Shown here: piece after piece, positions 1-12,589 of the stretch
Position numbering within the stretch: the stretch's first letter is position 1
How the letters are laid out: each line of letters starts with the position of its first letter
NCBI RefSeq assembly: GCF_000283155.1
Contig: NW_004454266.1
Coordinates: forward strand, 928,700 to 992,699
Reading direction: 5' to 3'
Source: Ceratotherium simum simum
Lineage: Eukaryota > Chordata > Mammalia > Perissodactyla > Rhinocerotidae
DNA: 64,000 nucleotides
The notes under the pieces: model-generated
Told to the model about the DNA's origin: nothing
The model's database searches: none
The model's input: the letters and a program-made list of their open reading frames with translations, nothing else
Program-made: the position numbers and the translations under genes

Positions 1-440
1 AATACTACTCAGCCATAAGAAATGATGAAATCCAGCCATTTGTGACAACATGGATGGACATTGAGGGTATTATGCAAAGTGAAATAAGTCAACGGGTGAA
101 GGTCAAATGCTGTATGATCTCACTCATTAAGTAGTAGATAATAACAACAACAAGCAAACACATAGAGACAGAGATTGGATTGGTGGTTACCAGAGGGGAA
201 GATGCAAGAGAGGAGGGCAAAAAGGGATAATTCGGCACATGTGTGTGGTGATGGGTTGTAATTAGTATTTGGGTGATGAACATGAGAACATGATGTAATC
301 CTTGCAGAAATAGAAGTATAATGATGTACACCTGAAATTTATACAATGTTATAAACCAATGTTTCTGCAATGAACAAAAAATAAAAAAATAATTAAATAA
401 ATCAGTTAAAAAATTTTCACAATAAAAAAATTAAAAAAAA
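1..440 (+). mobile_element. L1 3' end (young family, 5'-truncated by window edge)
   Basis: The end of L1 ORF2/3'UTR runs from the window edge to an A-rich tail near 370-440. It is nearly identical to the copy at 17096-17509 and matches the antisense copy at 35757-36056, which shows a recently active L1 family. It abuts the duplicated segment that begins near 444. Confidence 0.9.
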
Positions 441-443
441 TAA

Positions 444-1925
444 TCCAATCCCGTGATTACTCCTACTGGTATGTGCTGGGTAATATTTGTAACTCCTTTG
501 CCTTTAATCTCTTTTTTCCCTAACAACCTCAGGACATCCTTAGTTAACTTATGCAGGGATTTAACTCTAATGAATGCCTTGCAAGCAAGAAAAGTTATAC
601 AGTTTTGTCTATGGTAATATGAAAGATGGAATGGGTATCTATGGAACCCATTGATCTTGCTAATGAGATTACCAGAAAGAACGATTAAATTCCCACTGAC
701 TTCTTTTAGTTGACTATTATAAAATAGGGAAGAATGTGATGAGCTAAAGAAATAAAGCATTCAATTTTCAGGCAAAATAATATAAAATTAAGGGTGTCTG
801 GTCTTCTGAGCTTAAAAAATTAAACTGTATACCAGTCCTAGTTACTCTTTGTGGCAGAAGGTTCTTATGGTAAGAAATGGCTTCTGGGCAAAGATTAAAA
901 TACAAGATGCTGTTAATAAATTATGACTTTAGGTAACGATCTCAAAGATGTGGGTGTAGATCCTTAGTTGAAACCTCAGAAAGATAAAGAGAAAGCATAA
1001 AAAAGCTTCTAAAAGTCATATGGTCATGCCTCCTAGGCCCTCTATGCTGGATAAGAGGGCCCCTAAGAATCTTAAAGACATGCCTTATAAATACTTTTAA
1101 CCAGAGGACAATGTCTCCCGGAATTTTAAGAGTGTCATCCGACAAGAACCTGACTCTCAGCCCTAGGCAGAGAGAGGCCTGCCTCAAAGAAATTTGTGAG
1201 TGTGGCATTTGTCTACTGAGTAAACCTCAACAAGAATAATAAGACCCTAAATTATTTTAAAGAGAATTTCCTTGGCATCATCGCTTGAATTTCATCATCT
1301 TGGGCAGTAGGGGACAGAGTTAGAAAAACGTCCCCAGCTAGATTTCAAAACTGCTACATTACTGTTATGTGCCTCACAAATTTCCCTTTGGAATGAGATT
1401 TTCCCTGGTGGTCATTCTGTATGATTTTACCATTTTGTGTTGACTGTGTGATGGACAGATAATTTGATTCTTTAGTTCAAATTTCTTCACATCAAAAAAC
1501 CCATACTTGAGGAACCATACCCAAAAAGCCCCTTCTGTTCTTTGACCTGGTTTATAAGAAAAGTCTAGACTCTGAACTGATGCTGCTGTGGGATGAGATT
1601 TTAGGTTCATTTAGAGGGATAGTAGAGTACTTTGTACGTGTGGACAATGTAAATTATTAGTAATCCGAGTCAGAACTGTGGTGGATTAAGGATGTTTCCA
1701 CAGTCTTTGAAGTTCTATCCAATGAGAGGTAGGAATGATTTTCTCTCTCTGTGAAGCTTGGTTGTCTTGTGATATTTTGACCAAGAGAGTATGGTAAATG
1801 TAACATTAATACTGGATCTTGGGTTTGTGTGAGAGATGACTGGTAGCTTTTGCTTTGGTCTGTTGACCCGCATTAAAAATCTACCCTGAGGCATCTCTGC
1901 TGAAAAAGCACATGGTAGCCACATG
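444..1925. repeat. Duplicated segment X, copy A (pairs with 25433-26905)
   Basis: About 1.5 kb aligns by eye and co-linearly with 25433-26905, with scattered substitutions and small indels. No coding sequence is apparent; the open frames here are short and not shared between copies. Its right end contains an MLT1-like LTR. The segment marks the left part of the OR12D-containing duplicon. Confidence 0.85.
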
Positions 1926-2110
1926 GAGAAACTGAAGAAAGAGAGAATAGAGAAAGAGGTTTTGTTATCTCCTAGCTATCTCATGCCCAGCTACTCAAGC
2001 CATCCTTGCCAGTGCATACCTCTGATTGTCAATTATATTTGACAATCCCCCCACCAGTGTGGATTACTGGGCAAATCAATTTAAAAAAAATCCCAGCTCC
2101 AAGGGATATG
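1690..2110 (+). mobile_element. MLT1-like LTR fragment (ERVL-MaLR)
   Basis: The wording of this stretch follows the MLT1 LTR pattern: a gcttggttgtcttgtgatat block, then a tggtagcttttgc block, then a gccacatggagaaact block and a cagctactcaagccatcc block. It is strongly diverged. The left half is present again near 26680-26890. The family assignment is by recognition only. Confidence 0.5.
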
Positions 2111-2194
2111 ATGGACCTAGGACAGGAAGCAGCCACCCTAGAATAGAGAGACAATGTTTTGATTATCAATGCTTTCTATTGAAAAATAATTGAT

Positions 2195-2665
2195 CAAAAG
2201 GGGAAAATGGTATCAGAAATTTTGATATTTTCAAGTATATGGGAAAGCCATTCTGGTTTGAACCTGATCTGGCCTGAATTTTATTTGTACCAAAGAAGCC
2301 TGACTTGCAGCCTGTAAAACATACATTGTACATCTGCTTTAATCATTACCCCAAAGTAAAAAAAAAAAAAAAAATGAAGAAAATATACTCTGAAGATAAG
2401 AATTAATGCCTCCCTTCCAATGACGTCAGGGTCATGTTGACTCACTGTGTATGTGCTAATCTGTACCAAACATCTCTTTGAACATTTAAAGGAATGTACC
2501 CCTGTTGTGCTTGATGGATGTATCCTTGTATTGAAATGGTATACAACTGAAAATTGCTCTTCTCTGGAGAGGTTTATTCTCCTGCAAAGGCTGTGAATCA
2601 CAGGCCGTAGTCCTCAGTTTGGATCAAGTAAAACTCTTCTTCTATAGAATGATTATTGATTATTT
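2195..2665 (-). repeat. Inverted duplicate of 8698-9185
   Basis: The reverse complement of this stretch matches 8698-9185, the sequence just 3' of the OR12D pseudogene in copy A. Both show a broken open frame around the shared gtacattcctttaa block, but the frame differs between copies, so it is not treated as coding. It is the first part of a third, inverted copy of OR-flanking DNA. Confidence 0.8.
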
Positions 2666-2674
2666 ATACTGATA

Positions 2675-3375
2675 TTTCCTTGGTAGTATACGGGAAACTT
2701 GAACAAATGGGACACTAGCCATGGAATTCTAGGGTTGAATTTGTTTTCGGAATATCAGTTGATACAACTGATATGTTACATATTCTTATGTGTTCTTGAA
2801 TGAAATCAAGTATAGAAATATGCCTATATTATGCATGTATTGGGTAGCTGTATAGTACTTAGACCTGTTTGTCTGTGTTGTCCCTATATGTTAAGATATT
2901 TTCATGTAAGCAATAAAATTATTATGCTAATATATATTAAAGACTTCAATTTAAGGCCATGGTTATTCAACTGGGAAAGGAAATGCTAACTCACATATGA
3001 GTTAAAGGAAATTTTTAAACAGTATGTCATAATTTCTTTTTCTCAAAGCAAGGAGGCCAGTATATAATTAAAACAGATGACTTTGTAGTCACTAATTAAC
3101 ACAGATAAAATAACCAATGTTTTATCTGAAGAGTTTTGGAACCTGTAATCCCTACATATGTCTCATATGTCAACTGAGCAAACTGTCAAGGATTACTGTA
3201 AAATATTGTTAAAAGTGGAAGCAGATTGAAAAAAATCTCAGAAATTGCTTTCTAGCTCATCAGTATGTTATTTTCACCTCAGACCTTGGTTATGGAAAAT
3301 GATGAGTTTGAAAATTTTTTCTTTTTTTTTTTTGTTTTGTTTTCCTATTTCTATACTTATTTTCACAGATTGTAG
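2675..3375 (-). repeat. Inverted duplicate of 27285-27972
   Basis: The reverse complement aligns along its length with the sequence immediately 3' of the intact OR12D2-like gene. Shared landmarks include the taatatatattagcataat block and the A-rich block beside ttttcacagattgta. No gene is seen. Confidence 0.8.
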
Positions 3376-3910
3376 CGCTAGACAACTGAGAAACTGTAGA
3401 TAAAATTCAAATGGATGATATTTTGAAAGAATGGAGACCACATTGCAGTTATCTCTAGAACTAGAGAGACTCAGTTTGAATTCCAGTTTCACAACTTATT
3501 GTAAAACAAGGAAATTTAATGGTGACTATAGCTAATAATACGATATTGTATACTTGATGGTTGCTGAGAGTAGATTTTAAGCTCACTAAACAAACAAAAA
3601 AATGTTAATGTTGAGGTGATGGGTGTGTTAATTATCTAGATGGTGATAATCTCTCCACAATGTATATGTAAATCAAATCATCACGTTGTACACTTTAAAA
3701 ATATATAACTATACTTGTCAATTATTCCTCATTAGAGCTTGGGAGTTAAAAAACAGCAAAATTTACTTAAATTCTTTGAGACTCAGTTTTCTTGTGATTT
3801 TAGTATTTCTTTCACTGGGTGTTTGAAAGAATTAAATGAGCTAATACGTGTGAAGAACTCAGAACACTAACTTACACAGTGAGCACACAGTAAATGTTTT
3901 TATTTCTGTT
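3375..3910 (-). repeat. Inverted duplicate of the L1/MIR block at 12420-12975 and 31220-31750
   Basis: The reverse complement matches the block that lies upstream (minus-strand 5' side) of both OR12D copies. It includes unique sequence, a plus-strand L1 3' fragment (about 3510-3740) and an inverted MIR (about 3770-3905). Because unique flanks and two different repeats are shared in order, this is segmental duplication and not just the same repeat family. Confidence 0.8.
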
Positions 3911-4860
3911 ACATTTGTAACATATTATGTTACAAGAAGTTATACTCGCTTGAGTATAAGACATTAGAGACTTATAACAGCTGGTCATACTAGCGTAAGA
4001 CAACAAGTGGTCAGCAGAAGCTTATGTTTCAAAAGACATTAATCTGCCAGTGACCATCCCATATGGGGTCAGTTCATATTTTCCAAAGTGGGCACTGTGA
4101 GCAGTCAGTGAGACTAAAAGCAATACCTTAGGCTAGGGGAATCCAGTCTATAGATATATAACAAAACTCAAAGACAATTAACAGGACTAGAATCTAATAT
4201 CTACAAATGTGCAACATAATTTTTTGTCTCCAGTTTACCTTCATTTTTTTTTTACCAAAGATAATGACAGTAAAACTAATTTGTTTCTATTAAAAATTGG
4301 CCTGATTATTTATATAAATGAAAATAAGAATACTCACTGAGAGTTTCTGAATTCTGGAGGGATCAGGTAGGGAGAAAAGCAAATGTTCCATCTTTGTTCA
4401 CAAAGCTATATCTTACCAAATTGTTGATATCTTAAGAGAAAAGATTTCTTTAAATCCAGTTCAGTTTTGTGATCTGAAAGTTTATCAGAAACCTGTATTC
4501 TGGAGTAAGTGTCAGAGTCTTTTCCATGAATCTCTCTGAAAATGAAACACATTTGCAAAAGCAACAGAGTAGAACAATAACTGTCTGTAAGTGACAAAAA
4601 AACTTAAAATGGCATGGTTAATGATCTGATTGCAATGCAATTGACAAGGAAATTTATTTATTTCTATAACATACATTTTAAGATAATGATTAGAATTATA
4701 CGAGGACATGTCAGATTTTTAGGAATTTTATACAATTTTTAGAATGCGTACTAATAACATTTATCCACACAACATAACCTAAGAAAGTTTATCATCATTT
4801 ATTTGACAATGCTTCTCATGCAATTTGTGATGCCAAAATAAACCAATTAACCTAATTACC
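3911..4860. other. Intergenic, no recognised feature
   Basis: AT-rich sequence with only short, unsupported open frames. I see no coding, RNA or clear repeat signature. Confidence 0.6.
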
Positions 4861-7650
4861 AAATAAACCTAATTAGTTTAGTATCTCCGACCTTATAGGA
4901 AGAGAACAAATTCTTTTAGAAGGCGCAAAGGTCTGCTGGAAATTCTCAAAGTTACTTTCAGGTCAAAAGAAAGACTTTATTTAGAATTTGAATTTTGTGG
5001 AAGTTGTAAAAAATATCAAAAGGTTTTAAAACACTTAATAAAATAGGATCATAGGTCACTATGAAACAATGTTAAGTTATCCATTTAACCAAAGTGACAA
5101 CAGAAGATATTAAAGACAAACAGAGAAAGTTAAACAATTATGAAAAAAACCTTAGCTCTCTTAATAGAGACCTCAGCTTTTTTAACATAGGAAATTATTA
5201 TGACAAAATAGAAACCTTGCCTTTTAGGTAGACTTACTCAAAGGTGAAGAAAATCTTTCATAACATCTTTATCAAAGTAGTCCAAGAAAACTATAATCTT
5301 AGGAGAGAGAGAAAGAAAATTCTAATTTTTGCATCAGCTTACTTTTGATATTAAAACTCATTTTCTTAATTAAATTTATTTCAATCTTAACCAACTTGAC
5401 CATGCATATAACTTTTTCCTCAGGGTTTCTCTTCCACAAACCTTCTATAACTTTCTTTTTTTACATTCAGAATTTGTCCCATGCCTTTCCTCCTTCCTAG
5501 TACTTTAGTACAATTTACTTTCTTAACAAACAAAAATGTCTATCTTCCTTATACCTTCTTTACTGAAAACATAAATCTTACTTTCCTTGTATACAGAGAT
5601 GTTTCTATTATTCTTTTATATTAGCATCCTGTAGATTGGAAGACTTATAAATACTGTCTATAAACATGTGCTTTCTCACGAAAAATTTCTCAGTGTGGCA
5701 CAAAATACGGTTATTAATAAACGCAAGTATTTTTCTAGTTTCTCTGAAACAAGAAACCAAAAGTAGATAAATCTATGTTTACTAATTAATTTTTAATATT
5801 TTATTTTATGTGGAAATGATCTAGATACTCAATAAGTTTATATCATTTAACTTAATTTAGCAAAACTCTAAGGTTTTAAGTTATGAAAAGGTTTTGAAGT
5901 TATTTTTATGTACCTATACCATAGCACATAATTATTGATAAAAGTTTGCCCCAAAACTTTCATCTTTATTATGTCTATTTAGTTTATTTGTTTCCAATAA
6001 TTATGTTTAGACTGTCTACAAAATCTTCATGAGACATTAGGCAAAATCAGCTGTCATTCTAAGTTATTTTTACTGACAAATTTTGTAACAGAGAAAACAT
6101 GTCTGTATCATATTCAATGGTGATAACTCTGAAAACATACTTATTTCAATCAAACGAACAAACTTAAATAAGCTTTTATTTACTAAAGATTATTTTATAT
6201 CATGTTAATTTAAAAAACATTCGGGTTACTTTCTATTACATTTAGAAATAATTTATATAAATGCTTACTTTAAACCAATTAAATAGACCTCTTTTAGAAG
6301 TTATGCCATTCAGAGGTAGAAAAATATCACATATATATAATATATAGACATACATAGATACATAGACAGACACAGGCAGAGACTTTAAGTATTTTTCATT
6401 AAATTTTTGCTGTGAATTAGGTACAAAAACTCACTATTTATAAAGGAATAGTTGGATCCAAATTGTGTTTCTAGAAGATAAAATAAATCAAGGTTATCTG
6501 CTTAGGAATTGGTGATGGTCTAGATAAGAGTTCTTAGAGAGGTTACAAGCGTTTTGAGATAAATAGGGGAGGTTTTGGGATTAGTGAATGGGGATGGGTA
6601 AAATCTGAGCTGCCTCTAGAGCTGCATTTCCAGTTTTGCAAGGATTTGTGAGATACAGACAGTTGCTCTCAATTCATCAGAAATTGGATTGTAACTTAAA
6701 TGACATTATAGGTTGATCTACCTTTCCTACTATATCATCCCTCATTTGCTTCTTTCTCTCTGGCTTTATAGCTTTATTTTAACTTGGGAAAGGAGGCCTA
6801 TATATGTAAAAAAAACTCTATCGGGCTTTGATTATCAGCTTCCAATTTGCCTGAATTTTTAATCATAGTTGCTAAATCCTTTCAAATATCTTGGCAGGTT
6901 TCAGCCAGAACAAACGGTAAATATTTCTGGCAGTATTAACCAAGTCCATTAGTTTTTAATTTTAGTTTCCCCTTGAGTGTTTAAGGGAAAAATGTAGCAG
7001 TTTCCCAGAAAACCTCAGAGTCTCATCAACTCTGGGAAGGGCTCATATTGGGCCCTCCTTCGAAAGTAGATTATGAGGATATCTGTAATGCCATAATTTT
7101 ATACAGTCTTTATACTTTTATACAGTCTTTTCTTTTAGGTACGTCTTGTAACTTAATTTTTCATTAGCTTTTTGCAACAAAACTTTCAATAAGGATATTT
7201 TTTTATTTGAAGGCTTTGCTTTTAAATGAACGTCTTAAATGACCTTATCTAATTAGAATGTTCCTTCTCATGGCCAATATAATTCCCCTGAGCCTGGCAG
7301 CAGTTTGGTAGGACCCTAGCTGCAAATAAAGTTTAACCCACATTTCTGTACAGCCATATCTGACTGCAAATAGGGTGTAATCACATTTCTGTCCAACCAT
7401 ATTTTAGGGCACTCAACCTGACAGTTACCAAGCTAAGCTCTCACGACACAAAACAAGCCTAGTAAGATTTTGTTGTTCTTTGTAAATATTTACAGCTTCC
7501 AAGACCATGGTTTTAAGCAGGTGCGCCAGAAGGTGGTTTGTTTGACTCTTTAGAGATGAAAGATTGCATTTAATCTGTCTCATAGTTCTCAAATGTAGTG
7601 CACGAAAACACAAGTTTTGGAAGTTAAAAGGAGCCCCAAAGTGGCCACTG
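4861..7650 (-). other. AT-rich tract, possibly decayed endogenous retroviral interior
   Basis: There are no open frames of note. The tract lies directly 3' (minus strand) of the gag-like remnant at 7656-7955, and pyrimidine-rich stretches such as 5400-5600 resemble antisense class I ERV interiors. This is a weak, context-based assignment; an unrelated AT-rich origin is equally possible. Confidence 0.3.
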
Positions 7651-7655
7651 TCATT

Positions 7656-7955
7656 TTAAATCATCTTTAGTATTATTGGTCCACTGTGACAAAAATTTAT
7701 AAGAGGAAGGACCATAGTTCTTAAATATAAAACCAGCTGGAGTTCCTGAGGGAGATTGATCATATATGGTTGCTCTAGAACAATTGTTCCCCATTTTGGC
7801 AATCTAAGACTTAAATTATCTTTTGTCAAATTTTCCCGTTTTGTTAAGTACTTGCAAGTAAAGGCTTCATACATATTGTACATAAAGGCAGCTGGAGTTC
7901 CAGTGAGTGGCTGCCCATCTGGGAGCTTGTCAGCTTTAGAAGCATGGTTTCCCAT
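7656..7955 (-). pseudogene. Endogenous retrovirus gag-like N-terminal remnant
   Basis: A 99-residue open frame starts MGN, with glycine at position 2 as in N-myristoylated retroviral matrix proteins, followed by a short polar stretch and a Thr-Pro motif near residue 20. This looks like the start of a gammaretrovirus-like (class I ERV) Gag. The frame ends after about 99 codons, far short of a complete Gag, and no protease, polymerase or envelope frame follows on the minus strand, so the copy is dead. No paired LTRs were identified. It could be a chance open frame; the MGN start and its context are the only support. Confidence 0.4.
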
Positions 7956-8697
7956 TTTCTTTTAGTTTCATTTTAATATAAAGTTTGAACAATTCCTAAG
8001 GGTAGTGTAGTGGGTCAAAAATGTGCTGCTTGTGAGAGTCATTTCCTAGAAGGCTGTGAACACTCTCTTATGTGTCTCAGTTTCTCCCACTGGCAGTCTA
8101 AAACTGCCGTGGGGGCTCAGAGTACTGGATGACCAATCCTTATGTGTGCATCTCTGGAAAGCCATTAATTATTTAATGTGAATGATCATGACAGAATTCC
8201 CTATGGGATGCTGCACATTGGGAGGATTGACCTCAAACACTTCCACTAGCATCTCAGTTACCTGAGAACACTTTGTGGCTGGAAGGTTCAAGTAACCCTT
8301 TTGTTTGGAGCTGAATGAGTTCAGCTTCTCATTTTCCTGTCAAACAATTTGTTCAGACTTTATAAATCTTTCCCAATTATAAGCCAAATTGAAAGGTGAG
8401 CCAACCCAGTTCACTCCAAATTTCCCCCTAGGTTCCCCTTACCAAGAAAAGTACTGGTCCACCCTTAAGACATTGGGTCCTAAGACTGAAAACAGCTTGA
8501 ATACAAGTCAGGACTTTCAACTTAAATAAGGAGGTCTGGATTTCAGGAGAGCTCACTGAAATACCTGAAAAGTACAGTGAAGCCAGGGGGTAACGATGGA
8601 CCCATGCTGGTACCAAGTGCTGGTTCAAAGTAGGCTCCAAGTGGTCTCAGATGAGTTTCTCTAAAATCCTGCCAGCTATGCCAAGAAATGTCAATGC
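7956..8697 (-). other. Sequence upstream of gag-like remnant
   Basis: If the remnant is retroviral, this would hold the leader and 5' LTR on the minus strand. I could not define LTR ends, a primer-binding site or a polyadenylation block with confidence. No gene is seen. Confidence 0.3.
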
Positions 8698-9185
8698 AAA
8701 TAATCATTCTACAGTGGAGAGTTGTATTTGAGACAAACTGAGGACTGTGGCCCAGAACTTATAGCTTTCATAGGGGAAGAAAGTGCTCTGGAGAAAAATA
8801 ATTTTCAGCAGGTTATATACCATTTCAAAAAAAATGTATACATCAAACATGACAGGCGTACATTCCTTTAATGATTCGAGGAGATGTGTGTTACAGATTA
8901 GCACATACACAATGGGTCAACACAACCCCGGCATCGTAGGAAGGGAAACATTAATTTTTATCTTTAAAGAGTACTGGTATGATAAGAAGGGAAGCATTCA
9001 TTCTTATCTTCAAAGAGTACATTTTCTTCTTTATTTTTTTTTACTTTAGGGCAATGATTAAAGCAAATGTACAATGTATGTTTGAGAGGCTGTAAGTCAG
9101 CCTTCTTTGGATCAAACAAAATTCAGGCCAGAGAAGGTTCAAACCAGAATGGCTTTCCAATATACTTGAAAATACAAAAGTATCT
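8698..9185 (+). repeat. Duplicated segment paired with inverted 2195-2665
   Basis: Non-coding flank 3' of the OR12D pseudogene. It is absent at the equivalent place in copy B (near 27972-28010) and present as an inverted copy at 2195-2665. Its 88-codon open frame is not maintained in the other copy. Confidence 0.75.
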
Positions 9186-9358
9186 TATTTCAGAATGCAT
9201 TTTACAACAAACTGGACTGGACTTTCCCATTTACTTTTCCTTTATTCAGTTCCCTCTGTTAAACATATTGTAAACAATTTGAGAAGCAGTACAATTTCAC
9301 ATCTCAACTTTCTCCTTGCCTGTTTACGCCTCAGAAGGGTTCTCTAGATTTCCTCAAG

Positions 9359-10265
9359 TCAGACCTTCCTTGTGATCACCCTACTCAAGGTACCCTTCAC
9401 TTCCTTGTTCCTCAAAGTATAGATCAGTGGATTTAGTACCGTAGTGACCTCGCCATTCATGATGGCAATGATCCGATCCTGGTCCGTGGAGCTACCGGAA
9501 GAGAACAGGAGCATAGAAAAGAATAACTACGATTAAGTGGGAGCCACAAGTAGACAGTGCTTTGTAAAGCATGCTGCAAGAAAGGGTCTTGCAGAAGAGA
9601 TGGGTGACAATGTATAAATAGGAAAGAAGTGTTAGTAAGAAAGAGCCCATGGCAATCGTCACTGTGACAGTACTGAGTAGCCACTGGTTGAGCTCAATGT
9701 TCCCACAGGCCAGCTTCAGCAATGGCTTAACATCAGAGAAGAAGTGATGGATATGGTTGGAACCACAGGAATTCAAGCGAGAGGTCATTATAGAGTGCAG
9801 CAGGGCATGGAAAAAACCAATGACGTAGATAACGATAGCCATCTGTGTACAGAGCTGACGATTCATGGTAAGAGGGCAATGAAGTGGTTTGCAGGTAGCC
9901 ACAAAGCTGTCAAAAGCCATTACGGCCAACAACATGGCCTCAGTGCTGCCCAGAAAGTGGAAGAAGTGAAGCTGGCTTATACATCCCAAGAAATAAATTG
10001 CTTTGTGTGTAGAGAGGAAGTTCTCCAGCATTTTTGGCAGTGTCACCATGGAGTAACAGATATCTAAACATGACAGATTTCCCAGGAAGAAATACATAGG
10101 TGAATGGAGTCTTGGATCAGAGATGACAACCATCAGAATGGCTCCATTCCCAGCCACATTGAGAAAGTAAATTGCGAGGAAAACCACAAAGAGAAAAGGC
10201 TGCGGTACTTGGATGTCTGTTACTCTCAGGAGGAGAAATTCAGTGACTGAGGTTTGATTCGGCAT
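9359..10265 (-). pseudogene. OR12D2: OR12D2-like olfactory receptor pseudogene
   Basis: A class II OR, a seven-helix odorant GPCR of the olfactory sensory neuron membrane. From the ATG at 10265 the frame reads MPNQTSVTEF with the N-glycosylation site, PMYFFLGNLS and the TM2-TM6 landmarks, closely matching the intact copy at 28157-29083. It is broken. A 20-nt deletion near 9500 (end of TM6) relative to the intact copy shifts the frame and stops translation after about 257 residues. The lost C-terminus (TM7 LNPLIYTLRN and tail) continues in another frame to a TGA at 9359-9361. Key residues are also changed: DRF became DSF at 119-121, and the conserved cysteine of HHFFCD became serine (about 177), removing a structural disulfide partner. 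These look like relaxed constraint after duplication. Confidence 0.92.
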
Positions 10266-12394
10266 CACTTAAAAGGAAAGACAAAAGAATATACGGAATG
10301 ATCTCTGGGGGGAATTGGAGTCTTTTCAGCCTAGAATTTTCCCTCCTAGATGACAATATTTTGAAGGAGAGCATTGTTGTTTTAAATAGCCCCAACCTCA
10401 GAGGTTATACTATACTTGGATCATTAGACTATCAAATATTAAGGTTACATATTGATTATGTGCTGTGACTCAACCATTTTTTTCATTATTAAATTTATCA
10501 TTAATATTTTTCTTCATTCCAAAAATTTAGAGCATGTTGCCAACCTATCATCTTCTCTGACTGTGGACATCTATCTTCTGATACAATTTTCCTTTCATCT
10601 TCCTAAGTGGCTCTAACAGGAGGCAAAATTTTAAGTACTCCACCACACTGCTATCTCATGACCTAGTAAGAAACCACCAAAAGAGGTTTGTCTAGAAACT
10701 AGACAAGGAGAGAATAATAAGAACGATAAGGAAATCTAATAGAAGTGCAGACATTGGAGTTCTTCCTACACAAGGGGAATCATTCAGTTTGGAAATTCCC
10801 TGAGGGGAGAAGAAAAAGATTTGACATGACTAGAATAGAAAAGTGCTTTAACTATGAACACTTCTAGGGATGCCATGGGATTTTAGGCTTTATAGCTGGA
10901 GGAAATTATGAGAAATTATCTAACGTCCACTACACCTCCATGAAAGACAGGCTTCAAGCAATTCAGAGTAGCTTTCTTTGATAGCCATGCATACTTTGTA
11001 TATTGTTAAAATTCACCACTCCTGTTTAAGATACAAATGTTATGCCAAATATCATTTTCGTTTCTCTGACCCACAAAACAAAGTTATATCAAAAATTCCT
11101 TTGGGGGAAAAAACTTTTCTTGCCATTTAAAAAACATTATCAATCAGACTTATTTGTACTAAATGACTTATTTAACTGCAATTCCAATATTTAGAGATTA
11201 CATTTTTACTTTGGAGAATATCTAGAGACTCAAGCATGTTGAATTGAGAATGAGATATGGCAATAAAAATGTAGGATGTAAAATGCTTTCATAATTCACA
11301 GACACAATGAAAGGTTCATCATAAGATATCAGCTATAAATTGTGAGTATTAAACTTTAATAATAGAAAGCAAACAAAAAATAGGGGCAAGTGCTCAACGT
11401 GTCTCCTATTTCACTCTTTTACCTGACTGAGTGTTCAAATTTACAGCTAAGAAAGCTTTTCAGGGTTACACTCCAGTGATGATAAGTGGTAGAAAAACAT
11501 TTGAAGTGATAGTTCACGCTATTCCTATTCACGACGCAGCACAAGCTCTTCAACTTCAAAACCTCTTCCTCTCTTTATAAAATTCTTCCTGCCTTTTATG
11601 AGCCCTAGATCTCTAGACAAATCCTGAGAGATCATGTCCCCTGGGTCTGAGAAGGATTCTTGTAAGAGTAAACAGGACGCATTTCATACCTGCAACAGAA
11701 AGGAATTCCCTTTGGGGAATTCCTCTCTGGGTTTCATTTTTCTATTGTTCCTATTTACTTTCCTTACTATGTTTTGCCCTGTTTTTCAGAACCATGGATG
11801 ACACAAACCTCAATTGTCTCATATGTTTTCTTAGTTTAATTATCTTTTATTTCCTGGGAGAGGGGTATGGATACACCATTCTCATTGTGGAGACTTCCTT
11901 GGAAAAACTCTGTGTATAAAATGGGAAGAAATTTGGCAATGAAAGTTAAGGAATGAGGGACAGTCATATCCCATTGATCCATTCAGAAAGATGATTATCT
12001 TTAATATTCTACTTATTTATTACTATGGTTCTATGGAAAACAAGGAAAAGGGAATATAGAGAAGTAGTATTGCTTTTGTTGCTTCTAAATCTGACTCTTC
12101 GCTGTTGGTAATAATACGAAATTATTTTCTTTACTTTTTGGATCCTAAAGCTCACTTTTCTCTCTGGGGGAATGAGGCTGGTTTCTACAATGTGTATCCT
12201 TGCTTCTTTCTGTATCCTTTAGTTAAAAATATTCTACCTGCTTCATCCAAGGAATATTAATATAGGATCTGACATCTATCCAAACTTTCTAATGAAAGTT
12301 ATAAATTCCATATACTTTGTCCACTTTTCTATAGAGAACCATTTTTTTTGCTTTGTAGGAGTTAATTCATTATATTCATTATATTAATAATTCT

Positions 12395-12570
12395 GTGTTA
12401 TAATATATGCTATGAGTATAATACAAATAAATAACATTTTTTGTGTGCTGATCATGTAAGTTACTATTCTGAGTTCTTTACATATATTAGCTCATTTAAT
12501 TCTTTCGAACACCAAGTTAAAGGAATACTGAAATTATTCCTACTTTAACACAAGAAAACTAGGGCTTAAA
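12395..12570 (+). repeat. MIR SINE fragment
   Basis: It has the MIR core pattern: a tgtgtgctgatcatgtaagt start, ttagctcatttaattctttc, then caagaaaactagggcttaaa. The orthologous copy is at about 31200-31370, and an inverted one lies within 3770-3905. Confidence 0.65.
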
Positions 12571-12589
12571 GGATTTAAGTATACTTTGC

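Noticed and set aside
8783..9049. 88-codon plus-strand frame that resembles the frame at 2281-2601 on the other strand
   Set aside because: The similarity comes from the inverted duplication; the reading frame is shifted and interrupted between the copies and no protein family is recognised.
9744..10067. 107-codon plus-strand open frame, and a similar one at 28562-28885
   Set aside because: Both are antisense shadows of the OR12D coding exon; the shared frame follows from shared OR codons.
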